A DNA stretch of 42,729 bases from contig CALQSQ010000049.1 of assembly GCA_943333275.1 (NCBI GenBank), positions 1 to 42,729 on the forward strand, read 5' to 3'. Positions 17,975 to 25,626 of the stretch are shown here, one piece after another (the stretch's first letter is position 1; the number at the start of each line of letters is the position of its first letter). The DNA comes from Akkermansia muciniphila (GTDB lineage Bacteria > Verrucomicrobiota > Verrucomicrobiia > Verrucomicrobiales > V1-33). The notes under the pieces were generated by a model. That model had not been told where the DNA came from, ran no database searches, and saw only the letters and a program-made list of their open reading frames with translations. Position numbers and translations under genes: made by a program.

Positions 17975-19354
17975 ATGCGGCGTATTCTGATCGCATCACT
18001 GGTTGGGCTCGCCGCCGCTGTGGGGATCGTCATGTTTTTTGCACGACCACATCAGGCGCCACCCCGCATGCCACTTCCCCTGGACATTTGGTTTACGGCA
18101 GACACCAGTGGCCGCATCGAACCCTGTGGCTGCTTCAGCGGACAGTTCGGCGGATTGACCCGGGTCAGCACGGTGCTGAGCCAAAATCCGAGTTCCGGAC
18201 TGCGGCTGGAAATCGGCAATGCGCTGGCGGGAACGGAGGATTTTCAAATACTGCAGTTCGAGCAACTCCTGCAGGCGGAAGGACATATGGGATACCACGC
18301 CCTTAACCTTGGGAGCCGTGAAGCCTCGCTGCCCGCCGACACCCTGCGACGCCTTGCGAAAGATTCCCCCGTCACACTCCTCAGTGCCAACGTGCTGGAT
18401 GCCGCCACGCTCACCCCCGTCGTGACGCCATGGAAGGTCGTGGATCTTGGCGGACTCAAAATTGGCTTGATTGGCATTGTGCAGGGAACCAACTGGCAAC
18501 CGGATGCTTCCGTCATCATTGCCGAGCCCGCGGAAACGTTGCGCCAAGCGATCCCGGAAGTGAAGGGAAAAGCAGACGTCCTCGTCTGCCTGGCCTTCAC
18601 CGATGAAACCGGCCTGGAGAAACTGGCGAAAGAATTTTACGAAATCCCAATCCTCCTTGGCGGAGACGTCCAGCAGCCCTCCCCTTCACTGTTGCGCATC
18701 AACCAGAGTTGGATCCTCGCCACCACCAATCAATCCCGCGCCCTGGGCGAACTCCACACCAAGTGGGATCCCGTCACCCGCACCCTGGAACCCGCGACTG
18801 CCGAGATTTCCCTGATGCACGACCGCATCCCCGAAGACCCATTGATCGAAAAATTCTCACAGGCCTATCGAAAAACCATCGGCAAGGCGGATCTCGCCGT
18901 GGATCACCCCGGCACGGCCGCCGATGCCATTCCCGGCGTGAATCCGAACGCCACCTTTGTCGGCAGCCAATCCTGTATGGCGTGTCATCCCAAATCCTTT
19001 GCCACCTGGGAGAAATCCCGCCACGCCCATGCCTTTGAGTCCCTTGTGCGCAAAGAATCCGACACTGACCCCTCCTGCATCAAATGCCACGTCACAGGCT
19101 TTGGAGAACCCGGCGGCTACCTGCGCAACATGGGTAAGGAAAAGCTCGTCAACGTCAGTTGCGAAAGCTGCCACGGCCCCGCCAGCAACCACCTTGAAGC
19201 CCGAACCACCGCCAAACCCGGTGAGACCATTTTCCAAAAAATGCGCCCCGTCGGTCCCGGCCAATGCATCCAATGCCACCACGGAGAATTCAGCCGTCCC
19301 TTTAAGTTCGAGGAATTCTGGGAGTTAATCAAACACGGCAAGGAAGGCGCGTAA
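17975..19354 (+). CDS. Nucleotidase-like / tetrahaem cytochrome c fusion protein
   Basis: A 459-residue protein with an N-terminal membrane anchor (about 4-24). Residues 38-310 resemble the metallophosphatase domain of the 5'-nucleotidase/SoxB group, but the expected D-x-H-G metal motif reads DTSG and is followed by IEPCGCFSGQFGGL, so the metal site looks degenerate. Residues 325-459 are a cytochrome c554-like domain with four CxxCH haem motifs: CMACH (334), CIKCH (368), CESCH (396) and CIQCH (431). It is therefore a periplasmic electron-transfer protein, partner unknown. It closes the MoxR block. Related architectures occur in planctomycetes, where the first domain also starts with an EPCGC-type motif. 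Confidence 0.88.
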   Translation: MRRILIASLVGLAAAVGIVMFFARPHQAPPRMPLPLDIWFTADTSGRIEPCGCFSGQFGGLTRVSTVLSQNPSSGLRLEIGNALAGTEDFQILQFEQLLQAEGHMGYHALNLGSREASLPADTLRRLAKDSPVTLLSANVLDAATLTPVVTPWKVVDLGGLKIGLIGIVQGTNWQPDASVIIAEPAETLRQAIPEVKGKADVLVCLAFTDETGLEKLAKEFYEIPILLGGDVQQPSPSLLRINQSWILATTNQSRALGELHTKWDPVTRTLEPATAEISLMHDRIPEDPLIEKFSQAYRKTIGKADLAVDHPGTAADAIPGVNPNATFVGSQSCMACHPKSFATWEKSRHAHAFESLVRKESDTDPSCIKCHVTGFGEPGGYLRNMGKEKLVNVSCESCHGPASNHLEARTTAKPGETIFQKMRPVGPGQCIQCHHGEFSRPFKFEEFWELIKHGKEGA

Positions 19355-19406
19355 TCCCACACCCGCGATTCCAGGACCTCGGCATTCCCGCGGCCGGAGC
19401 GTCGAC

Positions 19407-19616
19407 TCATCGCTCGCGAAAAATAAACAGCGCCGCCACCAGCGCCACGCCCACGGCATATAGCCAAAACCCTGCCGGGATGAAATAGGGGTAAATCATC
19501 AGCGTGATCCCAATCACCATCTGCTGCCAGCGCTGGTGGATTTTACCAAAGCGAAAGGCTCCGAGCCCGATGACGCTGAAAACAATGATGGCAAATAATT
19601 CCTCGGGAGTCGGCAT
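19407..19616 (-). CDS. Small membrane protein, hypothetical
   Basis: A 69-residue protein with a short polar start (MPTPEELF) and hydrophobic segments at about 7-24, 34-48 and 49-65, ending in FIFRER. It looks like a three-helix inner-membrane protein with a GKIHQRWQQ loop. It converges on the cytochrome gene (52-base gap) and diverges from pdxJ. No family recognised. The hydrophobicity pattern and positive-inside ending support a real gene, but it could be missed or rejected by annotation pipelines. Confidence 0.6.
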   Translation of the reverse strand: MPTPEELFAIIVFSVIGLGAFRFGKIHQRWQQMVIGITLMIYPYFIPAGFWLYAVGVALVAALFIFRER

Positions 19617-19762
19617 GTCCTCACATTAACTCAGCATTCCAGAGAGGAGGGAAAGGTTTTCTGGAAATAATGCAGCTTGGTTTTCTCATCGACTGTCAGC
19701 TTGCCGAGTTCAGTCCGGCCTGTAGTATTCGCCATCACTCCATCCCTCCCCCTTCACCAATC

Positions 19763-20506
19763 ATGATGCTCCTCGGCATTAACATCGATCACGTCGCCAC
19801 TTTGCGGCAGGCGCGCTATGCGCAGAGTCCCCTGGCCCACAATCGTGAACCCTCCGTTCTGGAGGCTGCTCTGGAGGCTGAACGCGCCGGCGCCAATTCG
19901 ATCACCGCGCACCTGCGGGAGGATCGCCGGCACATTCAGGATGCGGACATTCACGAGTTGCGTGCGGGGATCGCCACCAAGTTGAATTTGGAAATGGGCA
20001 ATGCGCCGGAGATCGTGGAGATCGCCGTGCGGGTGCGGCCGCATTTCGCCTGCCTCGTGCCGGAGAAGCGCCAGGAGGTCACGACGGAGGGCGGGCTGGA
20101 TGTGGTCCACCATGCCATTGCGCTGTCCGAGACGACACGCCGACTGCAGGCGGTGGGCACACGGGTGAGTTATTTCATCGATCCGGAACCCGCGCAGGTG
20201 ACAGCCTCTGCGAAGCACGGGGCGGACATGGTGGAACTCCACACCGGAACGTATGCCAACAGCACCGGGGCCGTGCGCGAAGCCGAGTTGGAGCGCTTGG
20301 TCGCAGCGGCCCGTCAGGCATTTGAGCTGGGGCTGCAGGTCAATGCCGGGCATGGGATCACCACGCAGAATTTGCGCGGACTCTTTCGCATTCCGCATCT
20401 GACAGAACTCAACATCGGCCACCATTTGATCGCGCACGCCGTCTTCGTCGGGCTGCGTCAGTCCGTGAAGGAAATGCTGGCAGTCATGGCCGACTATCCG
20501 CAATGA
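19763..20506 (+). CDS. pdxJ: Pyridoxine 5'-phosphate synthase
   Basis: A 247-residue PdxJ, the enzyme that condenses 1-deoxyxylulose 5-phosphate with aminoacetone phosphate in the DXP-dependent vitamin B6 pathway. The start reads LGINIDHVATLRQARY, as in the family, followed by ITAHLREDRRHIQDADI, LNLEMG, LVPEKRQEVTTEGGLDV, VELHTGTYAN and VNAGHGI: active-site His, Glu and Gly-rich phosphate-binding elements are all present. ATG at 19763 or 19766 is the start; an upstream in-frame start at 19670 would add residues not found in PdxJ. It overlaps acpS by ATGA, an arrangement also common in proteobacteria. Confidence 0.97.
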   Translation: MMLLGINIDHVATLRQARYAQSPLAHNREPSVLEAALEAERAGANSITAHLREDRRHIQDADIHELRAGIATKLNLEMGNAPEIVEIAVRVRPHFACLVPEKRQEVTTEGGLDVVHHAIALSETTRRLQAVGTRVSYFIDPEPAQVTASAKHGADMVELHTGTYANSTGAVREAELERLVAAARQAFELGLQVNAGHGITTQNLRGLFRIPHLTELNIGHHLIAHAVFVGLRQSVKEMLAVMADYPQ

Positions 20507-20913
20507 GCATCCTTGGCATCGGAACCGACTTGGTGGAGACCGCGCGCATTGCCAGCGCGCTGCAGCGGTTGGGAGATGCGTTCCTGAAACGGTGCTTCAC
20601 TGAATCTGAAATTGCCTACTGCCAGCGGCATGCCAATGCCTCGCTCCCATTCGCCGCACGCTGGGCGGCCAAGGAGGCCATTGCCAAGGCCTTCGGAACC
20701 GGCATCGGGCCGGAAATGAGTCTCGTGGAATTGGAAATCGTGAAATTGCCCAGCGGCCAGCCCACTGTGGTCCTGCATGGCAAGGCCCTGCAGCATGCGC
20801 AAAATCTCGGCGTGCTGGAAATCAAAATCAGCCTGACGCACACCGAGCACTACGCGGCTGCCTATGCCATGGTGCTGGCTGACGCCAAGCCCAACAACGC
20901 AAGCGTCGCTTAG
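20503..20913 (+). CDS. acpS: Holo-[acyl-carrier-protein] synthase
   Basis: A 136-residue AcpS that loads phosphopantetheine onto the fatty-acid ACP. Motifs: GIGTDLVETARI (5-16, Mg-binding Asp), FTESEIAYC, RWAAKEAIAKAFGTGIG (the WxxKEA motif) and the ISLTHTEHYAAAYAM end. It is coupled to pdxJ by a four-base overlap. Its stop overlaps by four bases with the stop of the convergent thioredoxin-like gene, leaving no room for a terminator between them. Confidence 0.97.
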   Translation: MSILGIGTDLVETARIASALQRLGDAFLKRCFTESEIAYCQRHANASLPFAARWAAKEAIAKAFGTGIGPEMSLVELEIVKLPSGQPTVVLHGKALQHAQNLGVLEIKISLTHTEHYAAAYAMVLADAKPNNASVA

Positions 20914-21638
20914 TTTTTGGTCGCCTGGCTCTTGGCGATCAACTCCTGATCGGCTGCGGAGAGTTTGTTCACCGCGTAGGTGAAGGTATTGCCGTCAGCC
21001 TTGCGGAACGTGCCCATGCCGTCCTTCACGCTGATGAGCGCAGCCACGACGGGTTTGCCTTCGGCATTTGTCCACGGACGACTTGGGATGATCGGGCCGG
21101 CAGTGGCAGGCTTGGCGGTCGCGGAGGTCGAAGCGGCGGGACCGGCGGCGACGTTTCCGACGTCCTTGGTGGCGGTCTTCAATGCGCGTTCAAATTCCTT
21201 GTCGTCCGGATGTCCGTGGAAAAGCATGGTGCCATCGGCCGCGAAAACCGCCGTGTGCGGAATGCCGGAGAACTCAATGGGACCGTTGGTTCCGGTGGTG
21301 ATGGGGAATTTGATCTTATTGGCTTTGGCAACCTTGAGGATTTCCTCGTCGGTGGCGGACTGGCAATGGGCTCCGATCATGACCAATCCCTTGTTGTCAT
21401 AGCGCTTCGCCACTGAGTTAAAGAATGGGATGTGGGCGATGCAGGGGCCGCAGTTGACGCCCCAGTAATCGATCACGACCGGATGTCCGGTGACCGTCTC
21501 GGTGGTGATTTCCGTGCCGGAAATGGTCTTGCCGAGCGTGAACTCGCTGATATTAACCTTCTTCTCCGTTTTCGTCTCCGCAGAAACGGCAAAGCTGGTG
21601 AAGGCCATCAACGCTGCCAGAGTGGGAATCATTTTCAT
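20910..21638 (-). CDS. TlpA-like thioredoxin with C-terminal SHD1-like domain
   Basis: A 242-residue exported protein. Signal peptide 1-20 (cleavage near VSA-ET), then a thioredoxin fold with redox motif WGVNCGPC (Cys 63 and 66) and the cis-Pro region FSGIPHTAVFAADG. After an Ala/Thr linker (about 150-175) comes a ~55-residue domain with RPWTNAEGKPVVAALISVKDG and VNKLSAADQELI, which matches the SHD1-type module frequent in verrucomicrobia and planctomycetes. It is probably a periplasmic thiol oxidoreductase whose SHD1 part binds a partner. I chose MKMIP at 21638 because the upstream in-frame start would put 20 polar residues before the signal peptide. Confidence 0.85.
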   Translation of the reverse strand: MKMIPTLAALMAFTSFAVSAETKTEKKVNISEFTLGKTISGTEITTETVTGHPVVIDYWGVNCGPCIAHIPFFNSVAKRYDNKGLVMIGAHCQSATDEEILKVAKANKIKFPITTGTNGPIEFSGIPHTAVFAADGTMLFHGHPDDKEFERALKTATKDVGNVAAGPAASTSATAKPATAGPIIPSRPWTNAEGKPVVAALISVKDGMGTFRKADGNTFTYAVNKLSAADQELIAKSQATKN

Positions 21639-21755
21639 AGGGTAGATTGGGTTGTTGGATAATGGGGGGGAGTTTATCCTCTCCCATACCTCACACAACC
21701 TTAATTTTCAGCGTCCAGATACGCACAGAAACAACACCTGCCGGAACTGATCCCC

Positions 21756-22625
21756 TCACAATTCCTTGATCCCCTGGGGCCGAACTTTGCGGATTTCCTT
21801 GATCCACATAATCTCGCAAGCGCCCATTCCGGTGTCTTCGCGGCTTAGCGAACTGGACCAGGGATGCATGCCCGGGCGATCAACGCAGACGAGATATCCG
21901 CGGGCGAAGAACACCTCGCCCACGTTCAGGTCCAGCAGGCGACCGCGAATTTCCTCATTGGCCGGAAGCATGTGCATGTTGGCGGTGGAGGCGGAATCGA
22001 TGACGGAATCCGGGCCATTGTCGCATTGAAAGGTCAGATAGCGGTCGCGATTGGAGAATCGATAACCGTCGATGACCGATTGATCCGACATCCGGTGCCA
22101 GCCAACCCCCAGGTCCACCGGCGCAATGTCCGACATGGCATCCCATCGATAGCGCTCGCGATGAAGCAGTCGGGCGGTGATTTCATACGTCGCGACTGGT
22201 CTGACAATCGTCCCATCCTTCAATGTCCAGAGCGGCACCCCATCTGCATCACCCTGTTTGGGCTGGGAACCAATCAGCATGCCGCGTTGATAGCGCACTG
22301 GATGATCGGAGATTCCCCAGAGAATTCCGGCGAGGACAAGCGCCAGCAGACCCCAGCGCTTCGACGCGGCAAAGGACGCCGTACCGGCGACAACCGGTGA
22401 ACTGGCACTCGAGAAATGACGCACCACTGGTGTTTTAGCCGCCGGTGTTTGCGTTTCCCTCCGCACCGGCACACCCGCCAGCGAGGCTCCACAGCTCCCG
22501 CACTCATCATCCATCGTGTTGTCCTGCCAACCGCAGGCCGGGCAAATCACCACCCCAAAGTCCACAGGATTCCCTGCCTCTGCTGAAGTGGCCGCGGTCA
22601 TGGGTTGGAGAACGGAGGAGGACAT
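21756..22625 (-). CDS. Zinc-ribbon membrane protein, conserved hypothetical
   Basis: A 289-residue protein. An N-terminal zinc ribbon has CPAC and CGSC pairs (Cys 28, 31, 42, 45), then a linker and one membrane helix (about 91-105). The C-terminal 180 residues carry a pattern I recognise from unassigned proteins in proteobacteria: YEITARLLHRERYRW, IAPVDLGVGWHRMSD, a STANMHMLPAN element and SSSLSREDTGMGACEI. Those homologues usually lack the zinc ribbon. The conserved part would lie outside the cytoplasm. No function is known. It is transcribed alone, with a promoter-like sequence directly upstream (see 22637). Confidence 0.72.
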   Translation of the reverse strand: MSSSVLQPMTAATSAEAGNPVDFGVVICPACGWQDNTMDDECGSCGASLAGVPVRRETQTPAAKTPVVRHFSSASSPVVAGTASFAASKRWGLLALVLAGILWGISDHPVRYQRGMLIGSQPKQGDADGVPLWTLKDGTIVRPVATYEITARLLHRERYRWDAMSDIAPVDLGVGWHRMSDQSVIDGYRFSNRDRYLTFQCDNGPDSVIDSASTANMHMLPANEEIRGRLLDLNVGEVFFARGYLVCVDRPGMHPWSSSLSREDTGMGACEIMWIKEIRKVRPQGIKEL

Positions 22626-22636
22626 TTCGGAAATTA

Positions 22637-22666
22637 ACTATAATTTCCATAATTTGCTAGCGCCAA
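22637..22666 (-). promoter_or_regulatory. Sigma70-like promoter for the zinc-ribbon gene
   Basis: Reading the minus strand, TTGGCG (22666-22661) is followed after 18 bases by TATAGT (22642-22637). The -10 box lies only 11 bases before the ATG at 22625, so the transcript would be nearly leaderless. This is a sequence match only. Confidence 0.35.
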
Positions 22667-22696
22667 TTTTCCCAGACCTCCCCCGGGCTGGCTTCT

Positions 22697-23839
22697 CTAC
22701 ACTGCTGGTAATTGAACCAACCGTTCAATGATGCGGCTCTGCTGGTCCTCAGTCAGAGAGGGATAGAGCGGGAGCCGGAGCAATCTCTCTGAGACAGATT
22801 CCGTGACCGGACATCCCATCACAGCCGAGCCGAGGCGCGACCCGGCGTCGGAAAGATGCAGGGGCAGGTAATGGAAGTAGGCCTTGATCCCCGCCTGATC
22901 CAGCCAGGCGATAGCGGATTCACGCTGGGCATTGGTTTTAAAAATGACATAAAACAAATGTCCAGGATGTTCACACCCCTCGGGCACCGTCGGCAGGGCA
23001 ATCCCCTGGGTTGCAGCCCAGGCGGATAATCGCGCGTGGTATTGGTTCCACAATTGCAACCGCCTCGATTGGATGGCTTCGGCGTCCTCCAATTGAGCGA
23101 GCAACGCGGCCGCACAGAGGTCGCTGCTGAGATAGCTGGATCCAAGGTCGACCCAGGAGTATTTGGCAATTTCCCGCCGCAGATGAGCCGCGCGGTTGGT
23201 GCCTTTTTCACGCAGAATTTCCGCTCTGGCGGTGAGAGATGGATCGTTGACAAGCAGGGCACCGCCCTCGCCACAGGAGAAATTTTTCGATTCATGGAAA
23301 CTCAGCGTCGCCATGCAGCCGAAGCTCCCCACCGGCCGCCCGTTGAATTTCGCCATCAAGGCATGCGCGGCATCTTCCACGAAGGCCACACCCCGCTCCT
23401 GGCACATGGCCGCCATGGGGGCCGGATCAGGTGTGATCCCAGCGTAGGCCACGAAGATCACCGCTTTGGTGCGGGGGGTGATCAACCTCTCGACCTGTGC
23501 CATGTCCAGGGTCAGCGTGTCCGGAGTGATGTCTGCGAAGACCAATCTTGCGCCAAAAAGTGCAAACGCACTGGCCGTGGACACGAAGGTAAAGGAGGGC
23601 ACGATGACCTCATCTCCGGGCTGTATGCGCAACAACAGCGCCGCCATTTCGAGTGCGGCAGTGCAGGAAGGCGTAAGAAATGCCCGATGGCAGCCGATGC
23701 GCTGCTCCAGCCACCGATGACAACGCTGTGTGAACGCGGCATCCCCGGCCGTCTGGCCTCCCGCCAATGCCTCTCGCAAATAATCCAGTTCGTGCGGAGC
23801 CGACCATGCGCGGCTGAAGGGAATGATATCGGAACTCAT
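22697..23839 (-). CDS. DegT/DnrJ/EryC1 aminotransferase, WecE-like
   Basis: A 380-residue PLP-dependent sugar aminotransferase. It follows the WecE (RffA) pattern closely: GDAAFTQRCHRWLEQRIG, LTPSCTAALEMAALLL, GDEVIVPSFTFVSTASAF, VEDAAHALM, the PLP-lysine motif SFHESKNFSCGEGGA (Lys 185), REKGTNRA, and KAYFHYLPLHLSD, ending SERLLRLPLYPSL. WecE makes dTDP-4-amino-4,6-dideoxygalactose from the 4-keto sugar. The exact product here cannot be fixed. It begins four bases after the methyltransferase stop and is the last gene of a three-gene minus-strand unit, so it probably serves surface glycan synthesis. Start at 23839 gives the canonical IIPFSR opening. Confidence 0.9.
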   Translation of the reverse strand: MSSDIIPFSRAWSAPHELDYLREALAGGQTAGDAAFTQRCHRWLEQRIGCHRAFLTPSCTAALEMAALLLRIQPGDEVIVPSFTFVSTASAFALFGARLVFADITPDTLTLDMAQVERLITPRTKAVIFVAYAGITPDPAPMAAMCQERGVAFVEDAAHALMAKFNGRPVGSFGCMATLSFHESKNFSCGEGGALLVNDPSLTARAEILREKGTNRAAHLRREIAKYSWVDLGSSYLSSDLCAAALLAQLEDAEAIQSRRLQLWNQYHARLSAWAATQGIALPTVPEGCEHPGHLFYVIFKTNAQRESAIAWLDQAGIKAYFHYLPLHLSDAGSRLGSAVMGCPVTESVSERLLRLPLYPSLTEDQQSRIIERLVQLPAV

Positions 23840-23843
23840 AATT

Positions 23844-24461
23844 TCAAATCGAATGCCCCTCCCCGCGCAGCACTGCAATCATTTCCCGCTCCCCTTTTTC
23901 CATAAAAATTCGCTCGCACTGCGGGAACTTTTCCATGAGGGCGCGAAAGGTCGCCTGGTTAAAACGATGCGCCGCCGTGGCATGTCCCGGTGCCCGGGAG
24001 ATTCTCCGGGCAAGGCCGGCGATCCATGGGTGACTGGAGTGGGATAAATTCTTCACGGGTTCGGAGATGATTACCCTGACACCGGCTGCCGCGATCATCT
24101 GTCGCACGATTTCTTCAGCTCTCTCCGGAAACTGATAAAGGCTGGCCTGGAGGATCACTGTGTCGGCGGGAGGAATGGGATCCTTCGTGAGATCATGGAG
24201 TCTGAACTCCACTCCCCTGTCGCGGGCTGCCTTGACGAAAAAAGGACTGACATCCAACCCCAGGTAGCGGACGTGCTTTTGTTTTAAATAATGCAGATTC
24301 AGCCACGCATCCCCGGCGCACAACTCCGTCACGCTGGACGCTTCCGGGATCTCTGCGGCGATCATTTCATACCGATGGCGAAAATTCCGCCCATGCAGCA
24401 GGCGCATCACCCGATGGTAAATCCAAGGACTCCGGTAGATAAGGGAGAGTTGCTCAGCCAT
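23844..24461 (-). CDS. SAM-dependent methyltransferase (class I)
   Basis: A 205-residue protein with a class I methyltransferase core: motif I VTELCAGDAWLN (44-55), followed by YLGLDVSPFFVKAARDRG (acidic residue at 70 for the ribose hydroxyls), then DTVILQASLYQFPE and a VRVIISEPVKNLSHS strand-loop. The motif I glycines are sparse (CAGD), as in some sugar or lipid methyltransferases. ATG at 24461 overlaps the upstream glycosyltransferase gene by eight bases. Context suggests a glycan or lipid-carrier substrate; this is inference. Confidence 0.82.
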   Translation of the reverse strand: MAEQLSLIYRSPWIYHRVMRLLHGRNFRHRYEMIAAEIPEASSVTELCAGDAWLNLHYLKQKHVRYLGLDVSPFFVKAARDRGVEFRLHDLTKDPIPPADTVILQASLYQFPERAEEIVRQMIAAAGVRVIISEPVKNLSHSSHPWIAGLARRISRAPGHATAAHRFNQATFRALMEKFPQCERIFMEKGEREMIAVLRGEGHSI

Positions 24462-25230
24462 GGGAGGGGGGATTGGCCGGCGGCGGCAGCACGGGCTTCT
24501 GGACCTGTCCACCGCGGATCGCGGCCCGGAACTTGAACAATCTCCGCCAGTATTCGATCACATCGTGAATCAGGCGCACCGTGGTGGCCTTGTCCGGGCG
24601 TCGGACAAATAAGACGGTTGGAAATTCAATTTTCAGGCCAGCCATCCTGCTGCGCAGCATAATCTCCGTATCCCAGAACCAGCCCTGATCCTCACAGGTT
24701 GCCAGAACCGGCAGGATGCGCTCGCGGTTGAAAAATTTGCACCCGGCTTCGGTATCCGGCATGTCATTTCTCAGCATTTTTCGGGAAATGAAGGAATACC
24801 CCTTGCTCAGGAGCGCCCTGTGCAAAATGAGAAAGCGCAGTTTATAGACGCGCCAGGCACAGGCCACATCCGCTCCTGCCTCCAACGCGAGTACCATCGG
24901 AAGGATATAGGTGGCCGCGACTTCCAAATCGATATCGAGGAATCCGCAATGCCTCCCCGTTGCGGCCATGATCCCATCATGCACCGCCCGCCCGCGTCCG
25001 GTATTCTGCTGGTGGTCGACCAGCCGAAGCCGCCCAGTGCTGTCCTCGGCGATCATTTGCTGAATGATCTCCCGGCAATCATCCGGACTGGCATCATTCA
25101 CAAATATGATCTCCCAGCTCAGTTTCATGGCTCCGAGAACATGGATAATTTCCGAAGTATTGGCCCGCAGATGGGGCGCGTCCTTGTAACAGGGTATGAC
25201 CAACGAGAGCAGTGGAGAGGAGGCGGGCAT
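24454..25230 (-). CDS. Glycosyltransferase family 2, DPM1-like
   Basis: A 258-residue GT-A glycosyltransferase: LSLVIPCYKDAPHL (8-21), VNDASPDD (44-51), NTGRGRAVHDG (76-86), the DIDL metal-binding motif (99-102), and later DTEAGCKFFNRE and WFWDTEIMLR, all typical of the dolichyl-phosphate mannose/glucose synthase branch. Such enzymes transfer a sugar from a nucleotide donor to a polyprenyl phosphate. There is no C-terminal membrane domain, so it would act at the cytoplasmic face. It is first in the three-gene minus-strand unit. The divergent polytopic membrane protein could use its product, as in GT-C pathways; this link is inference. Confidence 0.9.
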   Translation of the reverse strand: MPASSPLLSLVIPCYKDAPHLRANTSEIIHVLGAMKLSWEIIFVNDASPDDCREIIQQMIAEDSTGRLRLVDHQQNTGRGRAVHDGIMAATGRHCGFLDIDLEVAATYILPMVLALEAGADVACAWRVYKLRFLILHRALLSKGYSFISRKMLRNDMPDTEAGCKFFNRERILPVLATCEDQGWFWDTEIMLRSRMAGLKIEFPTVLFVRRPDKATTVRLIHDVIEYWRRLFKFRAAIRGGQVQKPVLPPPANPPSHG

Positions 25231-25626
25231 GTTTTAGCAACCAGATCGGAGGCAATGTTTACCTCACACAATTCTTGGCAAGGCAAATTCCCAACAGTTT
25301 CGAGGGGCCTGCCTCAAGCATTTCCGTTTCATACGGCGCGCATTTGTTCATAAGACCACTAATGGACCGCTTCTCGACACGTTCGGCACTTGCAAAGCGG
25401 ACAAAATCAAGCCCGCTCGTGAGTCACTGGCAGAAAGCCCTCTCCTCCGCATGCCTGGAGTTTTCACTGCTTGCGCGGGATGCAAACCGGCTTTTGTTCA
25501 TTCACGAAGTGATCCACTGAGTTATTAAAATATTCATTAGCCCAACTTACTTCCATTTGATTTTGCTTCGATTTCAGCCACCTAGAACGCAGTTCGCTGA
25601 TCTGCACCGCGCCCCCGCTTGATCCT
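25231..25626. other. Divergent intergenic region between glycan genes
   Basis: This 396-base gap separates the minus-strand glycosyltransferase from the plus-strand membrane protein and should hold both promoters. It becomes AT-rich toward its right end (a TAAAAT at 25526-25531 could serve as a -10 box, with only TTCACG 19 bases upstream). A 102-codon plus-strand frame (25212-25520) starts inside the glycosyltransferase and has no recognisable features. I see no RNA gene. Confidence 0.4.

Noticed and set aside
25212..25520. 102-codon plus-strand frame in the gap before the polytopic protein
   Set aside because: It begins inside the glycosyltransferase gene on the other strand, lacks an RBS and has no recognisable pattern.
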